64,000 nt of DNA from Branchinecta lynchi (taxonomy: Eukaryota; Arthropoda; Branchiopoda; Anostraca; Branchinectidae), in assembly GCA_023053575.1 (NCBI GenBank), contig JAKZAP010000001.1, forward strand, positions 7,766,849 to 7,830,848. Direction: 5' to 3'. Position numbers and translations under genes: made by a program. Shown one piece after another: positions 11,341 through 22,643 of the stretch (position 1 is its first letter; every line of letters starts with the position of its first letter). Under the pieces are notes generated by a model, which worked only from the letters and a program-made list of their open reading frames with translations, was not told the origin of the DNA and did no database searches.

Positions 11341-13164
11341 ATTCAATTCAATTCAATTCGTTTATTTGTATCCACCAAAGCTGGCGAGTAAAAAAAAAAT
11401 ATAATAAGATTCATACAATCGGTCTACAGACTAGAACTAGAACTACTTTCATAAAAACTCTACGTCATTTAAAAAACAATTAGCCTACACTATCCTAAAT
11501 GAAGTCTACCTAACCTAACCAAAATACAATCAAGGCAACGCATCGGACAGAGTGTGCTTTATGGAATAAATTTTTGAAAAAAATGTTTCCCGTTTCTTTT
11601 TCAAAATATCAATGGGTTTTTTTAAACCATAATGATCCATCATAAAAGAACTGGATTGGTATTTCGAAAACCGGCATAAAAATTTCCCAAAATTAAAAAA
11701 AGTAGTTTTAATACGCGATAAATTTGTCAACGTTAAAAAGGGTAAAAAAGATGATGCAAGCAAAGACTGTGGAAGAGCAAAAGTGTTAAAAATCTTTGCA
11801 AGATTGCGTCTAGATAGGAAATCCCTAAGACAAATCACCGCCCCGAAACTAGAAGAAATGCGCGACTCCACATCTTTTACTATTAGAGCCCTCGTTAATG
11901 ACAAAGTCGGGCCATAAGGGATTCCCAGATATCTCAAAGACTCACATGGTTTTAGGATTGAATTATTTATACGGACAGATACTGAAAGAGAAATTTGTTC
12001 AAGGGGTTTTGGACCAAAAACCATAAACTGGCATTTTTCAGGTCGAAAAATCAGGCCCTATTCATTAAAAGACTTAACTAGATAATTTACATTATTCTGA
12101 AGGCCCGATAGAGAACGGCTAATAAGGAGTATGTCGTCACCATACGCTAAAAGAGAAGCTAGGATACCTTTACCATAAATAAAAGAAGACTGTACACCAT
12201 CAAGACATGCAGCGATAGGTATATTGAAAATCACTGGAGAAAGAATCCCACCCTGACGAAGACCCCGGTTTAGAACAACATCAAAATCATTGAACGAACC
12301 CTTCCAAAGAACTCTAATTCGAGAAGCTCCAAACCACCGACGCAACATGAGTACTATCCTCACTGGTACACCATTCTTGAACAAAGATCTAAGGGTCCAA
12401 GCGTGGATGATACTATCGTATGCTGAAGCAATATCTAGGGCTAATACATATATTCTATTACTATAACTACAAGAACTCAAAATACGAGACAGAAGAGTGT
12501 GAGCTACATCAATATTCAACCCTTTCCTGAAACCAATTTGATTCAAACCTTGATTAGAACTACCAAAAGGTAGTTTTGATTGTAAATCAAAACCGCAGCA
12601 TCGCTTTTTCATCACGTAGCTCCTCCCACAGGGCGGGTCTTAGCTCCAAACTGTCACTTGTCAACCCTTAACTCCTCCCGATTTGGGAGCCAGCAGAGTG
12701 TTAGCTCAAAAAGTTTACTCATTTGACAAGAAGTAGTTATTGGACGGAAAGATTTACAATCATTTGGGTTACCTCCTTTCTTTAATAGGGGGGTAGTTGT
12801 TGATTTTAAAAAACTCGACAGAACCAAACCTGACTTAAGTATAAAAGTAAACAGGGATGCAATAATAATAATAGTATTGTGTGAAGCCCATTTTAGATGA
12901 TTAGCATGTAAACCATCACAATCTACAATCTACTTCAATTTTAATATCCGATATTACATGCTTAGACAATTCTTCTTCAAATTCAGAATCAAGTTTACGA
13001 TGTATCGTCTCATCAATTCTAGAAAAAGTACCATTAAAATGAGCAATCCAATTATCAGCCCCAAGACTACTTTTATCATGCGGGTGCTTTCTATGTGACT
13101 TATTTCTCACAAATTTCCACAGCTTGGTAATAACAAAAAACAAACATAGTAATGAATGGTTCAT
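11341..13164 (-). pseudogene. broken LINE (non-LTR retrotransposon) with reverse transcriptase remnants
   Basis: Read on the minus strand, 13164-12916 gives a linker with WIAHFNGTFSRIDETIHRK, a +1 frame change follows, and 12912 to about 12650 reads DGLHANHLKWASHN ... LKKGGNPNDCKSFRPITT, the start of the RT fingers. A further break precedes 12615-12058, which holds IGFRKG, the catalytic ALDIASAYDS, LRQGGILSP and AYGDD motifs. An in-frame TAG at 12058-12060 then separates this from the thumb region (12057-11530: MVFGPKPLEQ ... SLRYLGIPYG). The 3' end is a (TTCAA)n tail at 11341-11360. The endonuclease domain is missing, so the copy is 5'-truncated and has several inactivating changes. YGDD replaces the more usual YADD. 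The clade was not determined. Confidence 0.85.
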
Positions 13165-13195
13165 AATAGCAAGAACCGGGCCAGAACTTATAAAT

Positions 13196-13282
13196 ACTTG
13201 TGAATAATAAAATTAAGTAGTTGCAAGTTCTTGATAACAGTGGTATCAAACCGAAGCACAATGGGATACAGATTTTACATGA
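13196..13282 (+). repeat. direct repeat flanking the LINE, right copy
   Basis: It is the partner of 11262-11340, sharing 'cttgtgaata', 'aagttcttgataa' (tcg in the other copy) and 'gatacag', with several small indels. Confidence 0.5.
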
Positions 13283-13909
13283 TATTGCGTGAGATGCATT
13301 TTTACAGTTCAATACATTTTGTTTTGCTTGGTATAAGGATATAGCTTCGACAGTATGTTTCTCCGTTGATCTCACGTCTCACTCTCTCTCACTCACTCTC
13401 CGTCTCACTGGACAAAATTTTTAAACTTGTCAAGGAAAAAATGTCGGCCAGATTTTCCCATTTGAGTTACATCATATACTTCTGCCGAATTTTGTATCTA
13501 CCATAGTTGGAAAAACAACTTGCCGTATGCACTTTAACATGCATTCTTTCCCAAACACTCTTTGACCGAATACACTCGATGTTAAAGGACGTCTCGCACT
13601 ACGTAGTGTCTGCTCATATGTTCTGAAACAGTTTACCACTTTAAAACCCAGCTAAGCTTACAGAAAATTAACACGGCTGTTTCTAACCTCTTTCCATGTC
13701 CCTTGCCTTGGATGACAATCTTTGCAACATTTGCGTAACCGGTTTTCCGGACGAATAAGCTCCTCGATACAACGATTGGGCGAATGATACGTCACGTAAA
13801 GAGGACAAACGTGGCAAGCGCAATAATCAGTGTATTGTCAATAGAGGAGATAGGATACATTGCCGCTTGGAGTTTTGAGACATGTTTTGTAGGTCTAGAT
13901 CTTATATAT
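13283..13909. other. intron sequence with a CTCTCACT microsatellite
   Basis: A short CTCTCTCTCACTCACTCTC stretch lies at about 13380-13405. Otherwise no gene or named repeat was recognised. Confidence 0.4.
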
Positions 13910-14926
13910 ATCAAAATGGTCGAATCCAGGAATGGAAGTTTTCCTAGGGCAAATTGTGTCAGGTCCTTAAGTCACTAGTATGCCTGCCAAGCTTCATCGT
14001 CCTTAGCACATCTGGAAGAATCCTAACACACAATCACCGGAATTGCAGGAAACCCCCTCCAACTCCCCCCAGAGAGCCCCGATATGATCTTGTTCAAGAA
14101 CGTATCTAGGGCTTATGCTCGTTCTTCCCACCAAATTCAATCCCAATCCCTCGACGCTAATCGTTTCACGAAAATTTAGATGCCCCCTTCAACCCCCCCC
14201 CCCCCCCCCCCCCCACAAGAATCGTATCCGGTCCAGGACGTGGAGCATCTGAGACGACACCTCTTTCCACTTGTCATTCATTCAAATCCGATCGCCCGTT
14301 CAGAAGTCATAAATACCACAAGATGATCGGAACAAGCAAACGACTATCAGTTTGTTCGAGTCCCTGATATGCCAGCCCAGTTTCATTCGTACCGGTAAAA
14401 TCAGGAAGTATTGAAGTAGCGGGATCACCAGAATTCTGCCCCCCCCCCCCCCCCCCCCGCTCCCCCTACAGTGCCCGAATCCGGTCCGTTAAGGCAATGA
14501 TGTATCTAGGATTTGTGTTTGCTCTTCCCACCAAGTTTCATCCCAATCCCCCACTCTAAACGTTTCCCAATATTTCCGGTTCTCCCCTCCAGCTCCCCCC
14601 GAAATCACCGGATCCGGTCTGGATTCTGTGTAAGTCGCCTGAGATACGAGGTCCTTCCAAATATCAAGCTCACCCATTCAAGAGATATAAATACCTCAAG
14701 ATTTCAGATCCCCCCTCCACCCCCCCCCCCCCTCCGTGATGTTCGGATTGGGGAAATGACTATTTCCAACTTAATCGTTTTGGGGTCCCTGATAATAATA
14801 ATTTTTATTAAAATTAGTCCCTGATATGCCGGCCAAGTTTCATCGTCCTAGCTTATGTGGAAGTGCCCGAACTATCAAAACCCGGACAGACCGACAGACT
14901 GATGGACGGACACAAATTGCGATTGC
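13910..14926 (-). mobile_element. family B fragment B2 (tip missing)
   Basis: Monomers of the family B interior run from 'ggaatggaagttttcc' to the (GACC)n-like block 'gacagaccgacagactg' at about 14890, where the sequence leaves family B before the terminal hairpin. C runs of 15-20 bases occur near 14196 and 14440. It is most similar to the interiors of B4 and B5 (for example 34200-35600). It ends about 60 bp before the acceptor of exon 2. A 23-bp insertion with a 9-bp duplication interrupts it at 14794-14816. Confidence 0.7.
14794..14816 (-). mobile_element. 23-bp retroinsertion stub with target duplication
   Basis: Family B sequence GTCCCTGAT is duplicated exactly at 14785-14793 and 14817-14825 around 23 bases rich in A and T that start with three AAT repeats. 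Other family B copies carry this motif once. The (AAT)n start matches the tails of minus-strand LINE remnants here (36567, 40600), so it is probably an extremely 5'-truncated LINE insertion. Confidence 0.55.
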
Positions 14927-14987
14927 TATTCAAGAACCATAAACATCATGAGTTATTTACTGACATTAGTATTATTACCTTTTTTAG

Positions 14988-15141
14988 GATTATCTTGTTG
15001 TGCGTGGCCTGTGTTGTGCTACTAGTTACGCTGGTATTGATGGTGGTGGTGACCCTGTTTAGAAACAAGGCGGTTATCCAAGCGACGACATTCTCATTCT
15101 TGATCTACATCCTTCTTGGCTGCGTAATAATGAATTGCGAG
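14988..15141 (+). CDS. GPR158/GPR179-like class C GPCR, exon encoding TM1-TM2
   Basis: The exon supplies 51 codons beginning IILLCVACVVLLV and ending LLGCVIMNCE. It contains a hydrophobic helix (TM1, about residues 1-23 of the exon), the short loop FRNKAVIQA with the FR typical of intracellular loop 1 in this receptor family, and a second hydrophobic helix (TM2). The acceptor is TTTTTTTAG (14979-14987) and the donor is GTAAGT at 15142. It enters in phase 2, completing Arg with exon 1, and leaves in phase 0. The open frame upstream of 14988 is family B sequence and intron, not exon. Identification rests on the order, phase and motifs of all four exons; the symbol is left blank because a close orthologue cannot be confirmed. 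Confidence 0.85.
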
Positions 15142-15437
15142 GTAAGTGAAGTCAGAAGCCTTTCTATCTTGACGCTTTCAGCCTCCCAGCTGCATAGATG
15201 AGGCACTTTTTGCCAACCCAGAAGCACACGGTACGAATATTCTTCGGAATTTTAGTGCGAAGAATTCCGACGCTGTAGGCTATGTCCTGAGAATTGCTCA
15301 GCTCGTGGTGGGGTTCCAGTATTTTGTGGTTCCTTGTTGAATAGCGTGCCTGGTTCCTGTACGTGCACACAATGTCCGATATTTAGCAGTCAGATGAGAA
15401 TTTCCTTCTTAGCTCCGGAATTTTGGCGCAACTGTGA

Positions 15438-15560
15438 CGTGAATTTGTATGGGTTTTTTGCTGGAACGCCCTCCCGTATGTCGTTTTGAGCGACTCTGTC
15501 AATGCATTCAAACGTTCCCTGGACAAACTGTACGCTGAAAAAATTTATGATGAAAAGTGA
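15438..15560 (+). pseudogene. LINE C-terminal remnant
   Basis: The frame reads REFVWVFCWNALPYVVLSD and then SVNAFKRSLDKLY before a TGA at 15558-15560. WN-x-LP-x-x-VV followed by S-V-N-x-F-K-x-x-L-D is the usual extreme C-terminus of CR1/L2-like LINE reverse transcriptase ORFs. A stop lies just upstream (15435-15437), so only this tail remains. Confidence 0.65.
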
Positions 15561-16754
15561 CTCAGACTTACACTGTAGAGGCCAGTGGTCTATTTTTGCA
15601 TCATTTTATTATTATTGTTAGTAGACACCTCCTAAATACGGACCTGCAGACAAAATCTTCAGTGAAAGAAGAAAAAAGAACGAAATTTCTTTGGTTATTA
15701 GTCTTTAAAGGTAGAGCCTCGAAGCCAGATGGCGCCATTCCCAACGATGTGACTGGCATTTATCGTTGTTGGTAGTCTTTTATGGAGTTATGCATCTTTC
15801 TATTCTTGTACTATCTGGCTCCAAGCCAGACATCCCCTTCCGTATTATAAGATATGTGGACATCCGCACACTCAAATCAACTTTTCCGCACTCTCTGAAA
15901 ATTATGATAACGAATTTCGCAGATGTCCTCTTCTCACGTCACAACTCCTTTCCCCCACCTCATCCATCTGCATATTTATTTTGTCTATCGAACGTATTGC
16001 ATCTTAGTAAGTGATTAATTTTCAACCCGCCTGTTGTGCTTAGCAAAACAGGTGATGTGGTTTCAAGGGTGGTGGATAGGTCTTGAATAGTGTCACTGGG
16101 ACCTGGTTGATAGCGTAGAAATCTGAAGACTGGCGGGCCTGACCTTGGTTCCACTCTCAAAACCAATCAACAAACGAGGGGTAGGCATGTCGTAGGTAGC
16201 CTAGGGTTTAGACGCACTCTTCTCTTTCTCTCTCAATAAAATAAACGTATACTTCTCAGCAGTATTTACAAAAAGGTCTCCTTGGTCAACAATATGTTAA
16301 GTTGCCATTTCTATGAAAGTGATCAAGTAAATAAAAACAAATACAAAACACCTAAGAAAAGACTGGGCAGGAGACACGGTAGAATGTCGTGCGCTGGTTG
16401 GGCCCAGATGTCGATATTTTTCGGTAGACGCGATGAAACTTCAGAACTTATCCATTGGTGTCTGGCTGCGGCATAATTTTGATACCCTGCCTTGACACCT
16501 TCCCAGATTCTGGGGGGGGGGGTCCAGAAAACTGTACTTCAAGACGTTTTCGGCCTGGCTCCATTCTTTGGATCCACCTCGACGAAAGGCGATATCTGGA
16601 ATCCGGAAAAATGATCTGGAAGGTGAAACCTAGCATTTTGGCAATCAGCGAAAAAAGCAGTTTAGAAGGCGCCCATGAAATGAAGCTTCATACATTATTG
16701 TTTTTCCCAGTCTCCTCCGATCTGGGCATAGATCGACGGAGTTTGATATATGAT
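15561..16754. other. intron sequence, no gene recognised
   Basis: Small frames at 15766-16014 and 16455-16781 lack domain-like features and were not called. A G run lies near 16512. Confidence 0.4.
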
Positions 16755-17049
16755 GAGCGTGTTCCACCCTTCTACAAATAGTAACTATTAGTTACTATTT
16801 TCGTTCCAACCTCACCAAAAGTTACTACGCTGACGGTTCCAACCTTCTCGAAATAGTAACTATTTGCTTACCACGCTCGGGAGCGTAGTAAGCGTAGTAA
16901 CTACGGACATCTTTTACGTGATTGGTCGGATTCGCCCGTGGCATGATAGTCTGCTGGAAAATAGAAAAGTCGTTCCAGCCTTGACGGCAAAAAGCCAGGA
17001 TTTGTGACGTCATGCGTAGTAACTACTGTAAATAGGATGGAACACGCTC
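16755..17049. mobile_element. MITE, family D, with GAGCGTGTTCCA termini
   Basis: The 295-bp element starts GAGCGTGTTCCACCCTTCTA and ends GATGGAACACGCTC. GAT occurs immediately outside both ends (16752-16754 and 17050-17052), consistent with a 3-bp target duplication such as PIF/Harbinger elements make. Subterminal TAGTAACT and its complement recur at least seven times inside. There is no ORF. Confidence 0.65.
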
Positions 17050-17815
17050 GATGAAAACATGATTGGGCGTAACTAGAGATTCCGATATAGGCACTTGTTT
17101 CTCGGTAAATGAGGAAAGCATCCCCGTGGTATTAGTTTAATTAGACAAAGGACCAGAAAGGATCCGTTACCCTCTAACATCGCTGGCCTGATGTAGCTGG
17201 ATGACAGAGGAGAACGATCAAAACGGCGCAAAGTAGATTATTAGAGCATACGACAACGTGAATCTGCCTGTCTATTTAGCTTGACTCACACACGACTTTT
17301 AGCCGGAGAAAATTTCTGATATCTGTCCAGAGGTCGAACATCCGTGACCGAGTTTCACATCATCGTGTTGTGCTATAGCGTCGCTAAAGCTCCATCGCTT
17401 GACAGTCTCTCCAGTTTGCTTATGAAACGTTGCCAATCGAAACTTCACTGGCCAAAAGTCCCCAACAAAATGTCACCATGACGGAACGTCTCAATGGAAA
17501 AATACTCCCGGATAAATAAACAAAAGATACGAGAATCTCTAGTTTTGGGATTTCAGGGTTCAACTGAAATCATGTCGTGGTTAAACTCGCGTATATATCT
17601 AAATACTACGTACTGTTAGTATTAAGACCATAATACTGTATATACCATAGACCTACTGTATTGTGATATATCTCATTGATATTATTGAAGGGACCCGTCT
17701 GACAGCCGTAGTATTGCCTCTCTCGACATCCGTAACTGTTCGATCCATTCTCGTTTCTGAGATCACGAACATCCTACGTCAATTTCTTGCACCCTGAGGA
17801 ATACAGGTTGGTTTT
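17050..17815. other. intron sequence, nothing recognised
   Basis: No protein-like frame, inverted repeat or named repeat family was seen. Confidence 0.35.
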
Positions 17816-19140
17816 TATGGCACTTGCAGCTCCGCTCAAGTGCCAGATACCGATCACTTCTCGGTTTATCGTTCTGTCTGTCAGGCCACTGTCTCGAGTT
17901 AGGGTACTTCCAGACGTACTAGGTCGATGAAACTTGGCAGGCGTATCAGAGACCCGACCAAACTAACTTGAAAATAGTCATTTTACCGATCCAACCATCG
18001 TGGGGGGAGGGGGAGACGGTGAGCATGTATAACTTTCGAACAGGTAATCGGATCTTAATGAAACTTGATATCTGGAAAGACGTCATGTATCAGATGTCCT
18101 ATTTAAAGTCCGGACCGAATCCGATGAATGTCAGGGGGGGGGATTCGGAGGGGCAGACATTTTGTGTGTCACGCTTAGGGTGGAGCGATCGGGATGAAAC
18201 TTCGTGGGAAGAAAAAGCACAAGCCCTAGGTAGATCATTGACAGATCTAGACCGGATTCGTCCACTGTGGGTGGAGTTGGAGGAGGGTTCCGGAATTCCG
18301 GTGATCCGTAGTAAAGTTACTTCCAGGTAGGCTAGGTCAATGAAACTTGCCAGGCAAATCAAGGACCCGACCAGATAACCTGGAAATAGTCAATTTCTCA
18401 ATCTGAAGATTTTAAAGGGAGTGGAGGGAGGGGGAATCTGGAATCTTGAGGTATGTATAACTTCCGAACGGGTGATCGGATCATAACGAAACTTGATATT
18501 TAGGGACCGCATTTCTGGGATATCCCGTTTCAAGTTCGGACCGGATCCAATGAATGTGTGGGGGGGATTCGGAGGGAGGAACGAGAAACCTTGTGACACG
18601 CTGCGAGTGGAGCGATCGGAATGAAACTTGGTGGGAAGAACAAGCACAAGCCCTATGTACATCAGTGACAGAACTGGACCGAATTTGATAACTGTGGTGA
18701 TCGCAATTTAAGGTACTTCCAGACGTGCTAGGACGATGAAACTTGGCTTGAACATAAAAGACTTGACATAATTGGCCTAGAAATTGTCAGTTCCCTGATC
18801 CAACGGTCGTAGAGGGAGGGAGAATCATGGATCTTGGGGTATGTATAACTTTTGAACGGATGATCGGATCTTAATGAAACTCGATTTTTGGAAAGACTCG
18901 TGTGTCAAATACTATTTGAAGTCCGGATGTAATCCGATGAATGTTGGGTGGAGGTGAGAACCGGAAATCTTGTGACACGCTTAGAGTCTAGCGATTGGGA
19001 TGAAACATGGTTGGAAGAACAAGCACAAGCCCGAGATACATCAGTGACAGAACCGGACCGGGTTCGGGCACTGTGGGGGGAGTTGGAGAGTGGTCCGGAG
19101 TTCCGGTGATTTAAGGTACTTCCAGATGTGCTAAGACGGT
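17816..19140 (+). mobile_element. family B element B3, 3'-truncated
   Basis: It begins in a T run with the hairpin TATGGCACTTG ... CAAGTGCCA (17816-17845) and 'gttctgtctgtcagg'. Three rounds of a three-monomer superunit follow. Landmarks recur in order: 'cgatgaaacttggc', 'gggtgatcggatc', 'gaaacttgatatttggaaaga', then 'tgacacgcttagagtggagcgatc', 'gaagaacaagcacaagccc'. The copy stops after 'acttccagatgtgctaagacg', and the CTTGTT end is missing. Confidence 0.7.
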
Positions 19141-19144
19141 GAAA

Positions 19145-19445
19145 GTACAAACAAAAATGTAAGCAAAATATACATTTTCGTGATTCCTATGAGCCCATGA
19201 TCATTTTGCCTCAAGGGTTATGCTTACAACTGGATTCCTTATAGTACAAACAATACGTTTGAGTAAAATATACATTTTCATGCTCCCGATGAGCTCATCA
19301 TTATTTTTGCTGGAAGAGTTTTGGTGACAGAATAACTCCTAGCGCCCTTATAGTGCACACAGCCAAATGCATTACCAAACGATACATTCTCGTGATTTCC
19401 AAGGACCCATGATCATTCTTATCTCAAGGGTTTTGCTTACAAATT
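19145..19445 (+). repeat. three imperfect tandem units of about 115 bp
   Basis: The sequence 'tacaaacaaaaatg ... aatatacattttcgtgattcc ... gagcccatgatcattttgcctcaagggttttgcttacaa' recurs with divergence at about 19147, 19248 and 19358. It has no coding potential. Confidence 0.6.
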
Positions 19446-19860
19446 ATCACAACAAATCCACGAATTGACGAATTCCTACTTTCATCTTCGAACCCAGTCT
19501 TTCAAGTGCCATCTGAGCTTCCAACTCTTGTTATATTATCTCTATTTGACTCTTTCGGAGCCAGCTCAGGATCCCACTTATTGTTTTCGAGGAGCTTATT
19601 GGTAAGTTTTGCAGGCTTTTCGTGTTTTGGCAGTAGATGCAGTAACTGCAGTACAGTGCAGTGTCCCGTGCTTAAACGATCTGCTGCTAATGTTCAGTTC
19701 AGTTAGACTGTTAGAGCCCACGACAAGACAGATTGAATTGCAGATATATGACGAAACTCTGCATATCTGTAACTGGTCCCATATCTGCTCTTTCCTGTCT
19801 AGAAGACTGTCCCTAAAACTGTAACCTAAAACTTCGAAGTTGCATTATATGAGCTGCGGT
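19446..19860. other. intron sequence, nothing recognised
   Basis: No recognisable gene or repeat was found. Confidence 0.35.
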
Positions 19861-20099
19861 CGTTGCACTCCGGGCTGTATCTGGTGTTTTGTCACCACTG
19901 TCCGGTTCTTCTCTTATAACGCTTTTTCTTTGGTTCACCTGTGAGTTGATGAAAACTTGCTAACTCCTCGCTGAAGCCGGGCTCCCGAGCAGGTTCTGAC
20001 TTGTCCGCACCGGTGAGGTAAAATCGGACATCGGTTAGTTAAGAAACGGGTTATAAGACTGGTGAGAACTCACCAGTGATTGTAAAAACGGCTTATAAG
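19861..20099 (+). repeat. dispersed repeat G, copy 2, left part
   Basis: It is homologous to 3561-3860. The copy breaks at 20099 where element B4 begins and resumes at 35631-35679 ('aaccgaagaccacccgt', 'aaagaacgcagctat'), matching 3861-3907 of copy 1. Element B4 with its nested insertions therefore entered a pre-existing repeat G. Confidence 0.7.
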
Positions 20100-20395
20100 A
20101 ACAAGAGCTACAACCTCATATGGCACTTGTACGAGTAGGCTGTACAAGAAAGTAGATGAGAACGTCACAAAATACACCCGCCATCCAAAAATGCGGTTCG
20201 GAAATAGAAATAGGACATTTAGTTTCACTCATTACTTAGCAGTCCCGGCATCGTCTCGATTATCTGTAGGAAATGCACATGACTGTTCAAACTTTCAGCC
20301 CTATAAATCCATTTGTTTGATCCCTAGACGTGCGACACGATTTCCGGTACTCCCTCTATCTCCACCTACCGTGGCAGAATCTGGTTCGGAATAAA

Positions 20396-22643
20396 AACAA
20401 GAGCTACGAGCTCATATGGCACTTGTACGAGTAGGCTGTACAAGAAAGTAGATGAGAACGTCACAAAATACACCCGCCATCCAAAAATGCGGTTCGGAAA
20501 TAGATAGGATATTTAGTTTCACTCATTTCTGAGCAGTTCCGGCATCGTCTCGATTGCCTGTAGCAAATGCACATGACTGTTCAAACTTTCATCCCAATAA
20601 ATCCATTTGTTTGATCCCTAGACGTGCTACAAGATTCCACCTACCGTGGCCGAATCTGGTTCGGAATAAAAAAAAATCGTCCACCTAAACCATCTTCGTG
20701 TATACCATCTATCAAGTTTCACTCGAATCTGAGCATTTTCCGGTACCCCCCCCCCCGTCCCACCAACGTTGTCGGAGCCGGTTCGGGCCCAATCTCTTAA
20801 TTCCCTGTTCCTGTCCATCAAGTTTGACTGCGATTGGAGCAAGTTTCCAGTACCCCCCCCCCAACCTTGGCCGAATCCGGCCCGGACGCCAAATAACAAA
20901 TCTAGGCCGCATAAACTCGGCACTGTCGAATTTGCATCTCATTCGGTCCATCCGTTTGGTTTTTGTGCATGTCAAAAGTCCCCCCACCCCCAATTCCCCT
21001 AATCGTGGTCGCATATGGTTCGAACGCATGTTTTACATGTCGAGGCCATCGATTCGTATCACCCATGAAGTTTCACTCGATTCAGACCACTCGTTCACAA
21101 TTTATAGAAGTCAATTTCCATATTTCTCTTCTCTTGCTCCCCAAAAAATGCTCGGATCTAGGAACGGAAGTTTCCGGGGGTATGTTGTGTCAGGTTCTTA
21201 ATTCAAGATAATTCGGGTCGCTAATATGCCTGCAAAGTTTCGTTGTCGTTTTACATCTGGAACTATTCTAACTCACGACTACAGGAATTCCAGGAAACCC
21301 CCTCCAACTCCCCCCACAGAGCCCCGAAACCATCTGGCTACGTCAATTTCATCTAGGCCCAATGTTTATTCCATCCATTAAGTTTCTTCCCAATCCCTCT
21401 GCTTTTAGAGATTCTTGAGTTTCCCCCCCCCCCATCCCCAAGGTATCGGACCCGACCTGGACTTGACACTGAACGTCAGATGCGATAGCTCACCAGACAA
21501 GTTTCATTCAAATCCGATCACCCGTTCAAAAGTTATGCACGCCACTAGATTCCAGACTCCCGATCCACCCACTCCCCCCACGATGGTCGGGTCGGGGAAA
21601 CGGCTGTTCTCAAGTCAATCTGTTCGAATTCCTGACATACCTGCCAAGTTTCATCGCCCTAGGACATCAGGAAGTATGTCGAACTCGCGGGATCGCTAGA
21701 AATCCGGACCCCCACCCCAACTCCCCCACAGTGCCCTGATCCGGTCCGGTTATGTCAATAACGTGTCTAGGACCTGTGCTTGTTTTTCCCACCAAGTTTC
21801 ATCCCGATCCCTCCACTTTAAGCGTTTCTCAAAATTTCCGGTTCCCTCCTCCAACTCCCCCCAGTGTCATTGGATCCGGCCCGGATTTAAAGTGAGATGT
21901 CTGAGACACGAGGTCATCCTAAATATCAATTTTCATCAGGATCCGATCACCCGTTCGCAAGCTAAAAATACCTCAAATTTTGGCTTCACCCTCCCTCCAC
22001 TCCACCCCCACCCCCCAGATGGTCGAATCGGGGAATAGACGATTTCCTATTTAATCTGGTCGGGTCCCAGACATGCCTGTCAATTTCCATCGTCCCAGCA
22101 CATCAGGAAGCACGGAACTCGCGGGATCACTAAAAATTCGGACTTCTCCCCCCCCCCAACTCCTCCAAAGTGAGCGGATCCGTTCCGGTTATATCAGTCA
22201 CGTATCTAGGACTTTTGCATGTACTTTCCACCAAGTTTCATCCGGATCACTCCACTCTAAGTGTTTTCCAAGATTTCAGGTTTCCCCCTCCAACTCCCCC
22301 CAGTGTCACCGGATCCAGTCTGGATTTTAAATGGAGGGTCTGAGACACGAAGTCCTTCCATATATCAAGTTTCATTAAGATCCGATCACCCGTTCGTAAG
22401 CTAAAAATATCTCATTTTTCCTATTTTTTCCGGATTCCCCCTCCCTCCACTCCCCTCCAGATGGTCGGATCGAGGAAGCGACAATTTCTAATTTAATCTG
22501 GTCCAGTTCCTGATATGCCTGCCAAGTTTCATCGTCCTAGCTTATCTACAAGTGCCCGAACTAGCAAAACCGGGACCGACAGACCGACTGACGGACAGAA
22601 ATTACAATCGCTATATAGCACTTGAGTAAGCTCAAGTGCCATA
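20396..22643 (-). mobile_element. family B element B5, 2.25 kb, nested in B4
   Basis: This is a complete copy. The AACAAGAGCTACGAGCTC end is at 20396 and the hairpin end (TATAGCACTTG ... CAAGTGCCATA) at 22614-22643. It interrupts B4 at 'ggttcggaata|aaaatcgaccacctaaa'; its own uninterrupted version of that site is at 20659-20686. The interior is some fifteen monomers of about 140 bp with C-rich tracts and 'caagtttcatc' cores. No protein frame stands out; frames such as 20698-21201 are proline-rich products of the C tracts. Confidence 0.8.

Noticed and set aside
14857..14987. Upstream part of the frame containing exon 2
   Set aside because: It is translated family B sequence (GQTDRLMDGHK) that precedes a clear splice acceptor; only 14988-15141 is exon.
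20698..21201. 167-codon proline/serine-rich frame in B5
   Set aside because: It is produced by the C tracts and repeated monomers, is not conserved as a frame in B4, and has overlapping frames on the other strand.
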